A stretch of DNA of 64,000 nucleotides from Hyphomicrobiales bacterium (GTDB taxonomy: Bacteria; Pseudomonadota; Alphaproteobacteria; Rhizobiales; Rhizobiaceae), in contig UBYX01000005.1 in NCBI GenBank assembly GCA_900469955.1, forward strand, positions 62,001 through 126,000, given 5' to 3'. The position numbers and the translations under genes were made by a program. The first letter of the stretch is position 1. Every line of letters starts with the position of its first letter. Under the pieces are notes generated by a model. It searched no databases, was not told where the DNA came from, and saw only the letters and a program-made list of their open reading frames with translations. This document shows, piece after piece, positions 37,758 through 45,557 of this stretch.

Positions 37758-37772
37758 GTTCACTTTATGTTC
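37758..37772. promoter_or_regulatory. LexA (SOS) box of the imuA operon
   Basis: GTTC-ACTTTAT-GTTC (37758-37772) is an exact match to the alphaproteobacterial LexA direct-repeat operator GTTC-N7-GTTC. It lies 23 nt upstream of the imuA start. LexA should repress imuA-imuB-dnaE2 until DNA damage activates RecA. Confidence 0.88.
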
Positions 37773-37907
37773 TTAGAGATTCCAGAGGTCGGGAAAAGAG
37801 TCAACAGAAGAGTCTCAGGAATCTTTTCCTCTTCCGATAGGCCAATGATTCTTCTCTCGAAAAATATCTTCGGAGGCACTATATGGGCCTGATCAGAAGG
37901 AGAGCCC

Positions 37908-38345
37908 ATGGCCCGTATTGACCAGACCGACGATTGGCAGGATCGCCACGCGCCGACGATCAGCACGTTCGAGTCGCTGGCGATCGATGCTTATGGTCAC
38001 CTGCCCGAAGAATTCCGGGCGCTCACGACCAATCTCACCATCGAGATCGAAGAATTTCCGGACGACGAGGTTTTCGAGGATATGGCGCTCGAAACCCCCT
38101 TCGATCTCCTTGGCCTGTTCGAAGGCCGCGGCATTTCAGAACGTTTCAATATGGAAACGGGCGAACTGCCCAATCGAATCCGGCTCTACCGGCGTCCGAT
38201 CCTGGACTATTGGGCCGAGAACGAGGAAACCCTGGGCGATATCATCACCCATGTGCTGATCCACGAGATCGGTCACCATTTCGGCCTGAGCGATGATGAT
38301 ATGGAGCGCATCGAAGCCAGCGCCGACGCTGCCGCCCAGCGCTGA
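37908..38345 (+). CDS. minimal zincin metallopeptidase family protein (DUF1025-like)
   Basis: A cytosolic protein of 145 residues ending in a clear zinc-binding motif (HVLIHEIGHHFGLSDDDMERIE), that is HExxH-xx-H-x5-D. It also has FDLLGLFEGRGIS and NRIRLYRRPILDYW, typical of the minimal-metallopeptidase family. No signal peptide is present and its substrate is unknown. GGAGAGCCC precedes the ATG. It is divergent from imuA. Confidence 0.88.
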   Translation: MARIDQTDDWQDRHAPTISTFESLAIDAYGHLPEEFRALTTNLTIEIEEFPDDEVFEDMALETPFDLLGLFEGRGISERFNMETGELPNRIRLYRRPILDYWAENEETLGDIITHVLIHEIGHHFGLSDDDMERIEASADAAAQR

Positions 38346-38358
38346 CCCGCCCTGGCGC

Positions 38359-38565
38359 TTACTGCTCGCCAAGCTTCATGTCCGGATGATAATCCTTCCC
38401 CTCCACCGTCTTGGTAACCGCCTGTCCGCACTGCATTTCGCCGGTCGTGGCGTTGAAGGCGTAGGTCGGCGACCCATGAAGCTCCCACCCCTTGTTCAGC
38501 GCAGCGGTTACCTTGTGACAGAAGGAAGCGTCGTCGGGACCGGTGAGGAGACGGTAGAGTTTCAT
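38359..38565 (-). CDS. DUF1737 family protein
   Basis: A 68-residue protein (MKLYRLLTGPDDASFCHKV, then LNKGWELHGSPTYAF) matching the DUF1737 pattern, in which a short beta-strand pair surrounds the GWELHGS block. Its function is unknown. Its start overlaps the stop of the CitE-like gene (ATGA), so it is made together with that enzyme. Confidence 0.82.
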   Translation of the reverse strand: MKLYRLLTGPDDASFCHKVTAALNKGWELHGSPTYAFNATTGEMQCGQAVTKTVEGKDYHPDMKLGEQ

Positions 38566-39464
38566 GAGGATTTCTTTCGTTCGGCTAGGAATTTCGCCTT
38601 GGCGACAAGTTTCTCGGCCTCGGCCAGGTGAAGGCGCTCGACCATCCGGCCGTTGAGATTGATCACATTGAGATGGCGGGCTTCCGGCTCAGCAAAAGCG
38701 GCGATGATCGTTTCAGCGTCTTTCACCGCTTTCGGATCGGGTCCGAAATGCCGGTTCGCGAGCTCGATTTGGGTGGGATGGATCAGCATCTTTCCGGAAA
38801 AACCCATCGCACGGCCCTGCCGACATTCTGCCTCGAGAGCCTCCGTGTCCCGGAAATCGTTGAAGACACTGTCGATGACATCGATGCCATGGGCTCGGCC
38901 CGCCAGCACGATCTGCATGAGCCAGGGCACAAGATAGGCACGACCTGGCTGCGACAGTACCCCGGTTTCCTTACGCAGGTCGTTGAGACCGACGACGAAA
39001 CACTTGAGCCGCTCATCGGCAGCCGCAATCACTGATGCATTCAGGACGCCCTTCGGCGTTTCGATCATCGCCCAGATGGCAAGATCGTCCGGGGCCCCGG
39101 CTTCCGAAAGAATATCCGCCACGGACTGCACCTCGGCCACGTGCTCGACCTTGGGAATCAGCACCACATCCGGGGAGATTTCCACCGCAAGATCCATGTC
39201 CGCCCTGCCGAATTCGGTCTCGAGCGCATTGATGCGGACGATGCGTTCCACTCCCTGCAGCGGTTTTTCCTTGAACAGGCCGCGCAGGTTCTCGCGCGCC
39301 TCGGCCTTCTTTTCCGGCGCAACGGAATCTTCAAGATCGAAGATGACAGCATCGCAGTCGAGATTCCGGACCTTCTCCAAAGCTCTATGGTTGCCGGCCG
39401 GCACGCTTAGAACCGAACGGCGAGGACGAACCGAGGAAAAATTGATGTCGGTCAAGGAGGTCAT
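38562..39464 (-). CDS. HpcH/HpaI-fold CoA ester lyase (CitE-like)
   Basis: A 300-residue enzyme of the citramalyl/malyl-CoA lyase-thioesterase family. Marks are RRSVLSVPAGNHRALEKV, CDAVIFDLEDSVAPEKK (metal site), VRINALETEFG (substrate-binding Arg), VLIPKVEHVAEV, WAMIETPKGVLN (metal Glu) and GKMLIHPTQIELAN. Residues fit activity on a malyl- or citramalyl-CoA-type ester; the exact substrate is open. ATG 39464 is chosen because the family starts there; the longer frame is uninformative. Confidence 0.88.
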   Translation of the reverse strand: MTSLTDINFSSVRPRRSVLSVPAGNHRALEKVRNLDCDAVIFDLEDSVAPEKKAEARENLRGLFKEKPLQGVERIVRINALETEFGRADMDLAVEISPDVVLIPKVEHVAEVQSVADILSEAGAPDDLAIWAMIETPKGVLNASVIAAADERLKCFVVGLNDLRKETGVLSQPGRAYLVPWLMQIVLAGRAHGIDVIDSVFNDFRDTEALEAECRQGRAMGFSGKMLIHPTQIELANRHFGPDPKAVKDAETIIAAFAEPEARHLNVINLNGRMVERLHLAEAEKLVAKAKFLAERKKSS

Positions 39465-39572
39465 CACGACTTTCTGCCAATCTTTTGAGATCTCGGCAAT
39501 ACCGCATTGCGCAAAACCCCTTGCAAGAAAGGGCGCAAGAGCCCACATTCCTCTACGAGAAAGGTTTGGATC

Positions 39573-39800
39573 ATGCATAACATTCGCGTTTTCTTCGTCA
39601 TCATATCGGCAATTGCCGTGCTCGCCATGGCAGCGCTTCTGACGGCGTCGCTCACTGTTGCCTTTGCCGGTATTCTCGCAGTTCTTTCCATCGGACGAGC
39701 GCTTTCGGCCCGGCTGAAACCGGTTCCGGTGCGGGCGAAGGCAGATAAGCGCGAGATGCATGTCTGGAACGACGGACGCGGAACGATCATAGACCTGTAA
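39573..39800 (+). CDS. small membrane protein, unknown function
   Basis: A 75-residue protein with two short hydrophobic helices (VFFVIISAIAVLAMAALLTA and VAFAGILAVLSI) followed by a basic tail, RALSARLKPVPVRAKADKRE, that ends WNDGRGTIIDL. AAAGGTTTGG precedes ATG 39573. I do not recognise a family. It is divergent from the CitE-like gene and lies upstream of leuD, from which a small terminator separates it. Confidence 0.65.
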   Translation: MHNIRVFFVIISAIAVLAMAALLTASLTVAFAGILAVLSIGRALSARLKPVPVRAKADKREMHVWNDGRGTIIDL

Positions 39801-39876
39801 TCCGGAAACGCCCCTTAAAGGCCAAATGCGCTGAAAACCGGCGCATCAGCGTACCGGTTCCAGGCAAACAGCCCTT

Positions 39877-39900
39877 CAAATCCTTCCGGATTTGTTTTAT
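39877..39900 (+). terminator. terminator-like hairpin before leuD
   Basis: CAAATCC (39877-39883) pairs with GGATTTG (39888-39894) around a TTCC loop and is followed by TTTTAT. It would end transcription of the small membrane-protein gene or attenuate leuD. The stem is short. Confidence 0.5.
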
Positions 39901-39937
39901 GGCAGCTTCCGCAGATTAGTCCATGTGGAGGCAGATC

Positions 39938-40543
39938 GTGGAAAAGTTCACCAAACTCACCGGCGTCGCAGCGCCGCTTCCGGTCGTGAATATCGATACG
40001 GACATGATCATTCCGAAGGACTACCTCAAGACGATCAAGCGCACAGGCCTCGGCAAGGGTCTCTTTGCTGAAGCCCGTTACAACGAAGACGGCGCTGAAA
40101 ACCCCGATTTCGTGCTGAACAAGCCGGCATACAGAAATGCCAAGATACTGGTCGCCGGTGACAATTTCGGTTGCGGCTCCTCTCGTGAGCATGCGCCCTG
40201 GGCGCTTCTCGATTTCGGCATTCGCTGCGTCATCTCCACGAGCTTCGCGGACATCTTCTACAATAACTGTTTCAAGAACGGCATCCTGCCGATCGTCGTC
40301 AGCCCGGAAAACCTGGAAAAGCTGATGGACGACGCCGAGCGCGGCTCGAACGCCATCCTCTCTGTCGATCTGGAAGCGCAGGAAATCACCGGTCCGGACG
40401 GCGGTTCGATCCATTTCGACATCGATCCCGGCCGTCGCCACATCATGCTCGAAGGCCTCGACGATATCGCCTCGACCATGAAGAGCGATGCCGCAATCAG
40501 CAGCTTCGAGACCAAGAACCGCACCGAGCGCCCCTGGCTCTGA
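39938..40543 (+). CDS. leuD: 3-isopropylmalate dehydratase small subunit
   Basis: This subunit works with LeuC to isomerise 2- to 3-isopropylmalate in leucine synthesis. GTG 39938 is chosen because GGAGG stands 6-7 nt before it and the protein then begins [14 protein letters not shown], giving 201 residues, the usual length. It has [32 protein letters not shown] and [16 protein letters not shown]. leuC is not in this window. A RidA-family gene and leuB follow. Confidence 0.96.
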   Translation: MEKFTKLTGVAAPLPVVNIDTDMIIPKDYLKTIKRTGLGKGLFAEARYNEDGAENPDFVLNKPAYRNAKILVAGDNFGCGSSREHAPWALLDFGIRCVISTSFADIFYNNCFKNGILPIVVSPENLEKLMDDAERGSNAILSVDLEAQEITGPDGGSIHFDIDPGRRHIMLEGLDDIASTMKSDAAISSFETKNRTERPWL

Positions 40544-40558
40544 TCAGGACGCGCTCTC

Positions 40559-40948
40559 ATGGTCAAGCGGATTTCCTCCGGATCGCCTTTCGAAACGCGG
40601 ATAGGTTATTCACGCGCCGTTGTGGACCGGGACATGGTCTACGTCTCCGGCACGACCGGCTACGATTATGCAAAGATGGAAATGCCGGACGATGTTGCAG
40701 CCCAGACGCGCAACGCGCTGGGCACCATCGAAAAGGCCCTGAAGGAAGCCGGAAGCGGTCTGCAGGACGTCCTGCGTGTGCGCTACTACCTGGTCGATAT
40801 GGCCGACTATGACGCCGTCGTGGATGTGCTCGGCGCAACCTTTTCCGAAATCCGTCCCGCCGCGACCATGGTCGTCTGCGGCCTCACCACGCCTGAAATG
40901 AAAATCGAGATCGAAGTCACCGCCCGCGTCGGGGCCGGCAGTTCCTGA
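40559..40948 (+). CDS. RidA/YjgF-family protein
   Basis: A 129-residue protein of the family that hydrolyses reactive enamine/imine intermediates. It shows [52 protein letters not shown] and a C-terminal EIEVTARVG. It lies between leuD and leuB and is cotranscribed. Removal of 2-aminoacrylate or iminobutanoate would protect branched-chain amino acid enzymes, which fits this position. It is closer to the divergent Rid groups than to canonical RidA. Confidence 0.85.
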   Translation: MVKRISSGSPFETRIGYSRAVVDRDMVYVSGTTGYDYAKMEMPDDVAAQTRNALGTIEKALKEAGSGLQDVLRVRYYLVDMADYDAVVDVLGATFSEIRPAATMVVCGLTTPEMKIEIEVTARVGAGSS

Positions 40949-40958
40949 ACCTTTCCAG

Positions 40959-40985
40959 CCTCGTCCTCGACAGGCTCGGACGAGG
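40959..40985 (+). other. hairpin between the RidA-family gene and leuB
   Basis: CCTCGTCC (40959-40966) pairs with GGACGAGG (40978-40985) over 8 bp, with an 11-nt loop and TTTC after it. It may modulate readthrough into leuB or protect transcript ends. It is too weak in U residues to call a terminator. Confidence 0.4.
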
Positions 40986-41049
40986 TTTCGCCAGGCGCGA
41001 GATCCGCGCGGGAGGACCTGAGCCTGCAAAACCAAGGACACCACAAGAT

Positions 41050-42159
41050 ATGGCAAAGAACCTCTTTCTCCTTCCCGGCGACGGTATCGGCCCTGAGGCC
41101 ATGGGCGAAGTCCGCAAAATCATCGCTCACATGAACAGCACCATGCAGGCCGATTTCGCGCTCGACGAAGGCTTGGTCGGGGGCTGCGCCTATGACGCTC
41201 ACGGCGTCGCCATTTCCGAGGAAGACATGGCTAAGGCCATGAAGGCGGATGCCGTGCTCTTCGGCGCCGTCGGCGGGCCCAAATGGGATCACGTTCCCTA
41301 CGAGGTCCGACCGGAAGCCGGTCTGCTGCGCCTGCGCAAGGACCTGGAACTCTTCGCCAATCTGCGGCCCGCCATCTGCTATCCGGCGCTTGCGTCTGCT
41401 TCGTCTCTGAAGCCCGAACTGGTCGAAGGCCTCGACATCCTGATCGTCCGGGAACTGACTGGCGGCGTTTATTTCGGCGAACCGAAGGAAATCGTCGATC
41501 TCGGGAATGGACAAAGGCGCGGCATCGACACCCAGGTCTACGATACCTATGAGATCGAGCGCATCGCCGGCGTGGCCTTCGAGCTTGCCCGCACCCGCAG
41601 CAATGCAGTCTGCTCCATGGAAAAGCGCAACGTCATGAAGTCCGGCGTGCTCTGGAACCAGGTGGTCACCGAGACGCACAAGCGCTCCTATTCGGACGTA
41701 AAGCTCGATCACATGCTGGCCGATGCCGGCGGCATGCAACTGGTGCGCCAGCCGAAGCAGTTCGATGTCATCGTCACCGACAACCTCTTCGGCGACATGC
41801 TCTCCGACGTCGCGGCCATGCTTACCGGCTCGCTCGGCATGCTGCCGTCCGCCTCGCTTGGCGCACCGGATGCCAAGACCGGCAAGCGCAAGGCGCTCTA
41901 CGAGCCGGTACACGGTTCGGCGCCTGATATCGCCGGCAACGGCATTGCCAATCCGATCGCGATGATCGCCTCCTTTGCCATGTGCCTGCGGTATTCCTTC
42001 AACATGGTCAAGGAAGCGGACAATCTGGAAAAGGCGATTGCCAACGTGTTGGATCAGGGCATCCGCACCGGCGACATCATGGCCGAGGGCTGCCGCCAAG
42101 TCGGTACGTCCGAAATGGGCGACGCGATCCTCAAGGAGTTCGTCAGCCTCTCCGCCTGA
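41050..42159 (+). CDS. leuB: 3-isopropylmalate dehydrogenase
   Basis: An NAD-dependent oxidative decarboxylase of leucine synthesis, 369 residues. It has [49 protein letters not shown], a [18 protein letters not shown] region with a catalytic Asp, and [18 protein letters not shown]. The substrate Arg set and the NAD-specific C-terminal region fit IPMDH rather than isocitrate dehydrogenase. Confidence 0.97.
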   Translation: MAKNLFLLPGDGIGPEAMGEVRKIIAHMNSTMQADFALDEGLVGGCAYDAHGVAISEEDMAKAMKADAVLFGAVGGPKWDHVPYEVRPEAGLLRLRKDLELFANLRPAICYPALASASSLKPELVEGLDILIVRELTGGVYFGEPKEIVDLGNGQRRGIDTQVYDTYEIERIAGVAFELARTRSNAVCSMEKRNVMKSGVLWNQVVTETHKRSYSDVKLDHMLADAGGMQLVRQPKQFDVIVTDNLFGDMLSDVAAMLTGSLGMLPSASLGAPDAKTGKRKALYEPVHGSAPDIAGNGIANPIAMIASFAMCLRYSFNMVKEADNLEKAIANVLDQGIRTGDIMAEGCRQVGTSEMGDAILKEFVSLSA

Positions 42160-42169
42160 TGCCCATACC

Positions 42170-42200
42170 GGTCTTTCCGCACCGTGCGGAAAGACCCTTT
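42170..42200 (+). terminator. rho-independent terminator after leuB
   Basis: GGTCTTTCCGCA (42170-42181) and its exact complement (42185-42196) form a 12-bp stem with a CCG loop, followed by CTTTCGCCGTTTTGTTTT. Confidence 0.75.
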
Positions 42201-42290
42201 CGCCGTTTTGTTTTCAGCATCTGGCTACCCATATCGAGAAATCTATGGGAGAGAGCGCGGGGATCGCTCCCGCGCCACGGATAGAGGCCG

Positions 42291-43097
42291 ATGAAACGGA
42301 CAATCGAAAAACTGAAATACCGCCGTTATCGCTACCGTCCAGGGTCTTCCTCGCCCCGCTTGTGGCCCTATGCGCTGGTTACGGTCAACCTGATCCTGAT
42401 CGCCTTTTTCCTGCTGGATGCTCCGGTCGGTTCCTATGCGGCTCATACCCGCAATCTTCTGAAACCTTTCGGAGAAACTATTACCGACCTCGGCAAGTCC
42501 GGCTGGATCCTGTTTGGAAGCGCCATCATTTTCTTCGAGGCGCTCGCCGTCATCCGGCTTGCGCCGACGCTGAAGGCGCGCTTCCAGGCAATGCTCGTCA
42601 GCCATATGGCCATCTACCTCTTCCTGTGCGTTGCCGGCTCCGGGCTCGCGGCCAATCTCTTGAAGCGCATCATCGGGCGGGCCCGCCCTGTTCTTTACGA
42701 ACAGTGGAGTTCATACGGGTTCAATCCCTTTTCCGGCTCCCGTTTTGAGAGTTTTCCTTCCGGCCATGCCACGACCGTCGGTGCCCTTCTGATGGCCATG
42801 GCCATCCTTGCTCCGCCTTACAGACTTCTCTTTCTGGTCATGAGCCTTTGGATCGGCTTTTCACGGGTCATCGTTGCCGCCCATTATCCGAGCGACGTGG
42901 TCGCCGGCCTTTCCTTTGGCGCCTGGTTCTCGATCCTCACGGCGATTGCCTTCTCCCGTTACGGCCTGCTGTTCAGGCAGGAGCCGGACGGATGGCCGGT
43001 CTTGCGCCGACCGATACCCTTGATCATGCGCCCCGACCGCGCAAACGCACCTTTCCCGCCACGCGGAACGCCTCCAGCGCGTGAGGAGAAGGCTTGA
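42291..43097 (+). CDS. PAP2-family membrane phosphatase
   Basis: A 268-residue inner-membrane protein with six or so helices and the complete lipid-phosphatase signature: KRIIGRARP (KX6RP), FPSGHATT and SRVIVAAHYPSD. The active site should face the periplasm, as in undecaprenyl-diphosphate phosphatases and LpxE-type lipid A phosphatases. The substrate is not decided. The N-terminus is basic (KLKYRRYRYR). Confidence 0.86.
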   Translation: MKRTIEKLKYRRYRYRPGSSSPRLWPYALVTVNLILIAFFLLDAPVGSYAAHTRNLLKPFGETITDLGKSGWILFGSAIIFFEALAVIRLAPTLKARFQAMLVSHMAIYLFLCVAGSGLAANLLKRIIGRARPVLYEQWSSYGFNPFSGSRFESFPSGHATTVGALLMAMAILAPPYRLLFLVMSLWIGFSRVIVAAHYPSDVVAGLSFGAWFSILTAIAFSRYGLLFRQEPDGWPVLRRPIPLIMRPDRANAPFPPRGTPPAREEKA

Positions 43098-43105
43098 ATG
43101 AAATG

Positions 43106-43140
43106 AAAAGCCCGGCGCAGTTTCCTGCGCCGGGCTTTTT
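43106..43140. terminator. bidirectional rho-independent terminator
   Basis: AAAAGCCCGGCGCAG (43106-43120) pairs perfectly over 15 bp with 43125-43139 around a TTTC loop, with T-runs on both strands. It separates the convergent PAP2 and MHS-transporter genes. Confidence 0.92.
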
Positions 43141-43166
43141 CGTTATCGGTTTCTTCCGGTAAACGA

Positions 43167-45050
43167 CTATTCCGCGTGGATATCGCGATCCTTGGTCTCC
43201 GGCAGGAAGAGCAAGCCGATTACCAGCGTGATGCCGGCAAACACGATCGGGTACCAGAGGCCAAAGTAGATATCGCCCTTGGCGGCGCTCATCGCGAATG
43301 CCGTCGCCGGGAGAAGGCCACCGAACCAGCCGTTACCGATATGGTAGGGCAGCGACATGCCGGTGTAGCGGATGCGGGTCGGGAAGAGCTCGACCAGCAG
43401 GGCCGCAATCGGGCCATAGACCATGGTCACGTAGATGACGAGGACGGTCAGGATGGCGATGATCGTCACCCAATTGACCGCTTGCGGATCCGCCACCATC
43501 GAGAAGGCGCCGGATTTCGGAACGGTATAGACAGCCATCTCCGTCACGCCGTTGGCTTCCTCCGCCGTCAGCAGCTTCTGCGTGACGAGGTCTGGACCGG
43601 AGACCGTAGCCTTTTCGCCGGCGCGGATGGCGGCGGCATCGAGCTTCAATTCCGGATTGGCTGCAACGAAGGCATCAAGCTTTGCATCCGGCACCTTCGA
43701 GGCAGCCCGTGCCAGCGGATAGCCATTTGCCTGCAGGGCAACGTTCACCTGCTTCTGGAATGCTCCATCCTTGGCCTTTGCATCGGCGCCGGCAGCGATG
43801 GCGTCATAGCTGGTGATCGTCGAATCGCCGATCTTCACCGTAGCTGGCGTGCCGGCCGTGCCGGCAACGACGTCATAAGGCACCGAATTGCGCGTCAGGT
43901 AGGATGTTGCGATGTCGCAAGAGGTGGTGAACTTCGCGGTGCCGGTGGGGTTGAACTGGAATTTGCAGTCGCCCGGGGCCGCCGTCACCGTCGCCCGCAC
44001 ATTCGCCTGGGCTTGCGCCAAAGCCGGATTGCCGGCCCAGGTCAGGGCCTTGAACAGCGGGAAGTAGGTTACCATGGCCAGAAGCAGGCCTGCCATGATG
44101 ATCGGCTTGCGGCCGATTTTGTCCGAAAGCCAGCCGAAGAAGACGAAGAAGCCGGTGCCCAGAAGAAGCGAGGCAGCGACCATGATATTGGCAGCCTGTG
44201 CGTCGACCTTCAGAATGTTCTGCAGGAAGAACAGCGCGTAGAACTGACCGGAATACCAGACGACGGCCTGACCGACCACCGCGCCGAACAGGGCAAGGAG
44301 GGCGATCTTCGCATTGCGCCACTGGCCGAATGCTTCCGTAAGCGGAGCCTTGGAGCCCTTGCCCTCTTCCTTCATCTTCTTGAAGGCGGGCGACTCGTTC
44401 ATCTTCAGACGGATCCAGACCGAAACGCCGAGCAGAACGACCGAGACGAGGAATGGAATGCGCCAGCCCCAGGCCGCAAAGGCTTCACGGCCGAGCAGCA
44501 GCTGGACGCCGAGGATGACCAGCAGCGACAGGAACAGGCCGAGCGTTGCCGTGGTTTGAATCCAGGACGTGAAGAAGCCGCGCCGGCCATGCGGGGCGTG
44601 TTCCGCCACGTAGGTCGCAGCACCGCCGTATTCGCCGCCAAGCGCCAGACCCTGGAGCATGCGCAGGACGAGCAGGAGGATCGGAGCAGCGATGCCGATC
44701 GAGGCTGCGCCGGGCAGAATACCGACCAGGAAGGTCGAAAGACCCATGATAAGAATGGTGACGAGGAAGGTGTATTTGCGGCCGACGAGGTCGCCAAGAC
44801 GCCCAAACACAAGCGCACCGAACGGGCGCACCAGGAAGCCTGCGGCGAAAGCCAGGAGCGCAAAGATGTTTCGGGTGGTTTCCGGATATTGGCTGAAGAA
44901 GGCAGCGCCGATGAAGGTTGCCAGTGAGCCGTAGAGATAGAAGTCGTACCATTCGAAAACAGTGCCGAGCGAGGAAGCGAAGATAACCTTCTTCTCCTCT
45001 CGCGTCATACTGCCGGTTCTTACCTCGGCAGTCGTTGCGACATTTGCCAT
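43167..45050 (-). CDS. MHS-family MFS transporter with large extra periplasmic domain
   Basis: A 627-residue metabolite:H+ symporter. Helix blocks and loops match the ShiA/KgtP/ProP group: SSLGTVFEWYDFYLYG, FGRLGDLVGRKYTF, RMLQGLALGGEYGGAATYV, GWLSDKIGRKP, ELFPTRIRYTGMSLPYHIGN and LPETKDRDIHAE. Between helix 9 (ends near 337) and helix 10 (begins near 527), about 185 residues rich in Ala/Thr/Lys are inserted. By MFS topology this loop is periplasmic, and it carries two cysteines (C362, C378). Typical MHS proteins have about 430-450 residues. The substrate is unknown. Confidence 0.88.
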   Translation of the reverse strand: MANVATTAEVRTGSMTREEKKVIFASSLGTVFEWYDFYLYGSLATFIGAAFFSQYPETTRNIFALLAFAAGFLVRPFGALVFGRLGDLVGRKYTFLVTILIMGLSTFLVGILPGAASIGIAAPILLLVLRMLQGLALGGEYGGAATYVAEHAPHGRRGFFTSWIQTTATLGLFLSLLVILGVQLLLGREAFAAWGWRIPFLVSVVLLGVSVWIRLKMNESPAFKKMKEEGKGSKAPLTEAFGQWRNAKIALLALFGAVVGQAVVWYSGQFYALFFLQNILKVDAQAANIMVAASLLLGTGFFVFFGWLSDKIGRKPIIMAGLLLAMVTYFPLFKALTWAGNPALAQAQANVRATVTAAPGDCKFQFNPTGTAKFTTSCDIATSYLTRNSVPYDVVAGTAGTPATVKIGDSTITSYDAIAAGADAKAKDGAFQKQVNVALQANGYPLARAASKVPDAKLDAFVAANPELKLDAAAIRAGEKATVSGPDLVTQKLLTAEEANGVTEMAVYTVPKSGAFSMVADPQAVNWVTIIAILTVLVIYVTMVYGPIAALLVELFPTRIRYTGMSLPYHIGNGWFGGLLPATAFAMSAAKGDIYFGLWYPIVFAGITLVIGLLFLPETKDRDIHAE

Positions 45051-45091
45051 TGTCGTCCTCCCAAAGAATAAACTCGCGTGCCGGCTCCCAT
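45020..45091 (-). CDS. possible 23-codon upstream ORF overlapping the MHS transporter start
   Basis: ATG at 45091 has AGGAGG 8 nt before it and opens a 23-codon frame (MGAGTRVYSLGGRQWQMSQR and three more residues). It ends 31 nt inside the transporter gene in a different frame. The AGGAGG lies in the loop of a hairpin (arms 45088-45095 and 45106-45113). This could be a leader peptide that lowers or conditions translation of the transporter, or a chance match. Confidence 0.3.
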   Translation of the reverse strand: MGAGTRVYSLGGRQWQMSQRLPR

Positions 45092-45557
45092 GTCCTTTCC
45101 CTCCTGGACATGGTTAGGGCGACGCATTGTCGCAGATTGGCAGAATTCGGGGCAAAGGAAGAGAGATGCTTTGGGATTATGACTTTCGTCTAATACCGAG
45201 AGGCCGGGCGTAATGAAATGTCGCAGCAACGCGGTGTGACATTGCTCTTGTTACCTGCAGTTCAAGCCATCGCTTGACTCATGACGAAAATCTTCTAAAC
45301 ACCTTCGCGAACGGAAAGACACATCTATGCGTGCTCGCGAACTCGACATCGCTGCCTTTGCACTGCCGGCTGCTCAGCTCGGACAGCGGGCGTGTTTTTC
45401 CGCTTTCTCTAAAACCATGGCCAAAACGACGACGAAAACCGTCTGACGTCTCTGGCCGCCGCTCTCTCCCCGGCAAGGCCGGGGACCAGGAATACGCGGA
45501 CGAAATCCCGCGGCTTCCCCCTCACCGGATCGAGGAGAGACAGAAAGAGAGCAAAAA
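45092..45557. promoter_or_regulatory. intergenic region between the MHS transporter and asd, with candidate asd promoter
   Basis: This gap carries the 8-bp hairpin described with the upstream ORF. It also has TTGACT (45274-45279), a 16-nt spacer and TAAACA (45296-45301) as a candidate asd promoter, and a CCCCGGC-AAG-GCCGGGG hairpin (45468-45484) in the asd leader. No known riboswitch was recognised. Open frames crossing it overlap asd out of frame and lack coding character. Confidence 0.4.

Noticed and set aside
43176-44927. 583-codon open frame on the plus strand opposite the MHS transporter, and similar long frames at 3744-5045 (-), 15888-17174 (+) and 57500-59191 (+)
   Set aside because: These are mirror frames of GC-rich genes. 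They are full of His/Arg/Asp/Gly with no domain, no ribosome site and no conserved motif, while the opposite strand has clear family motifs.
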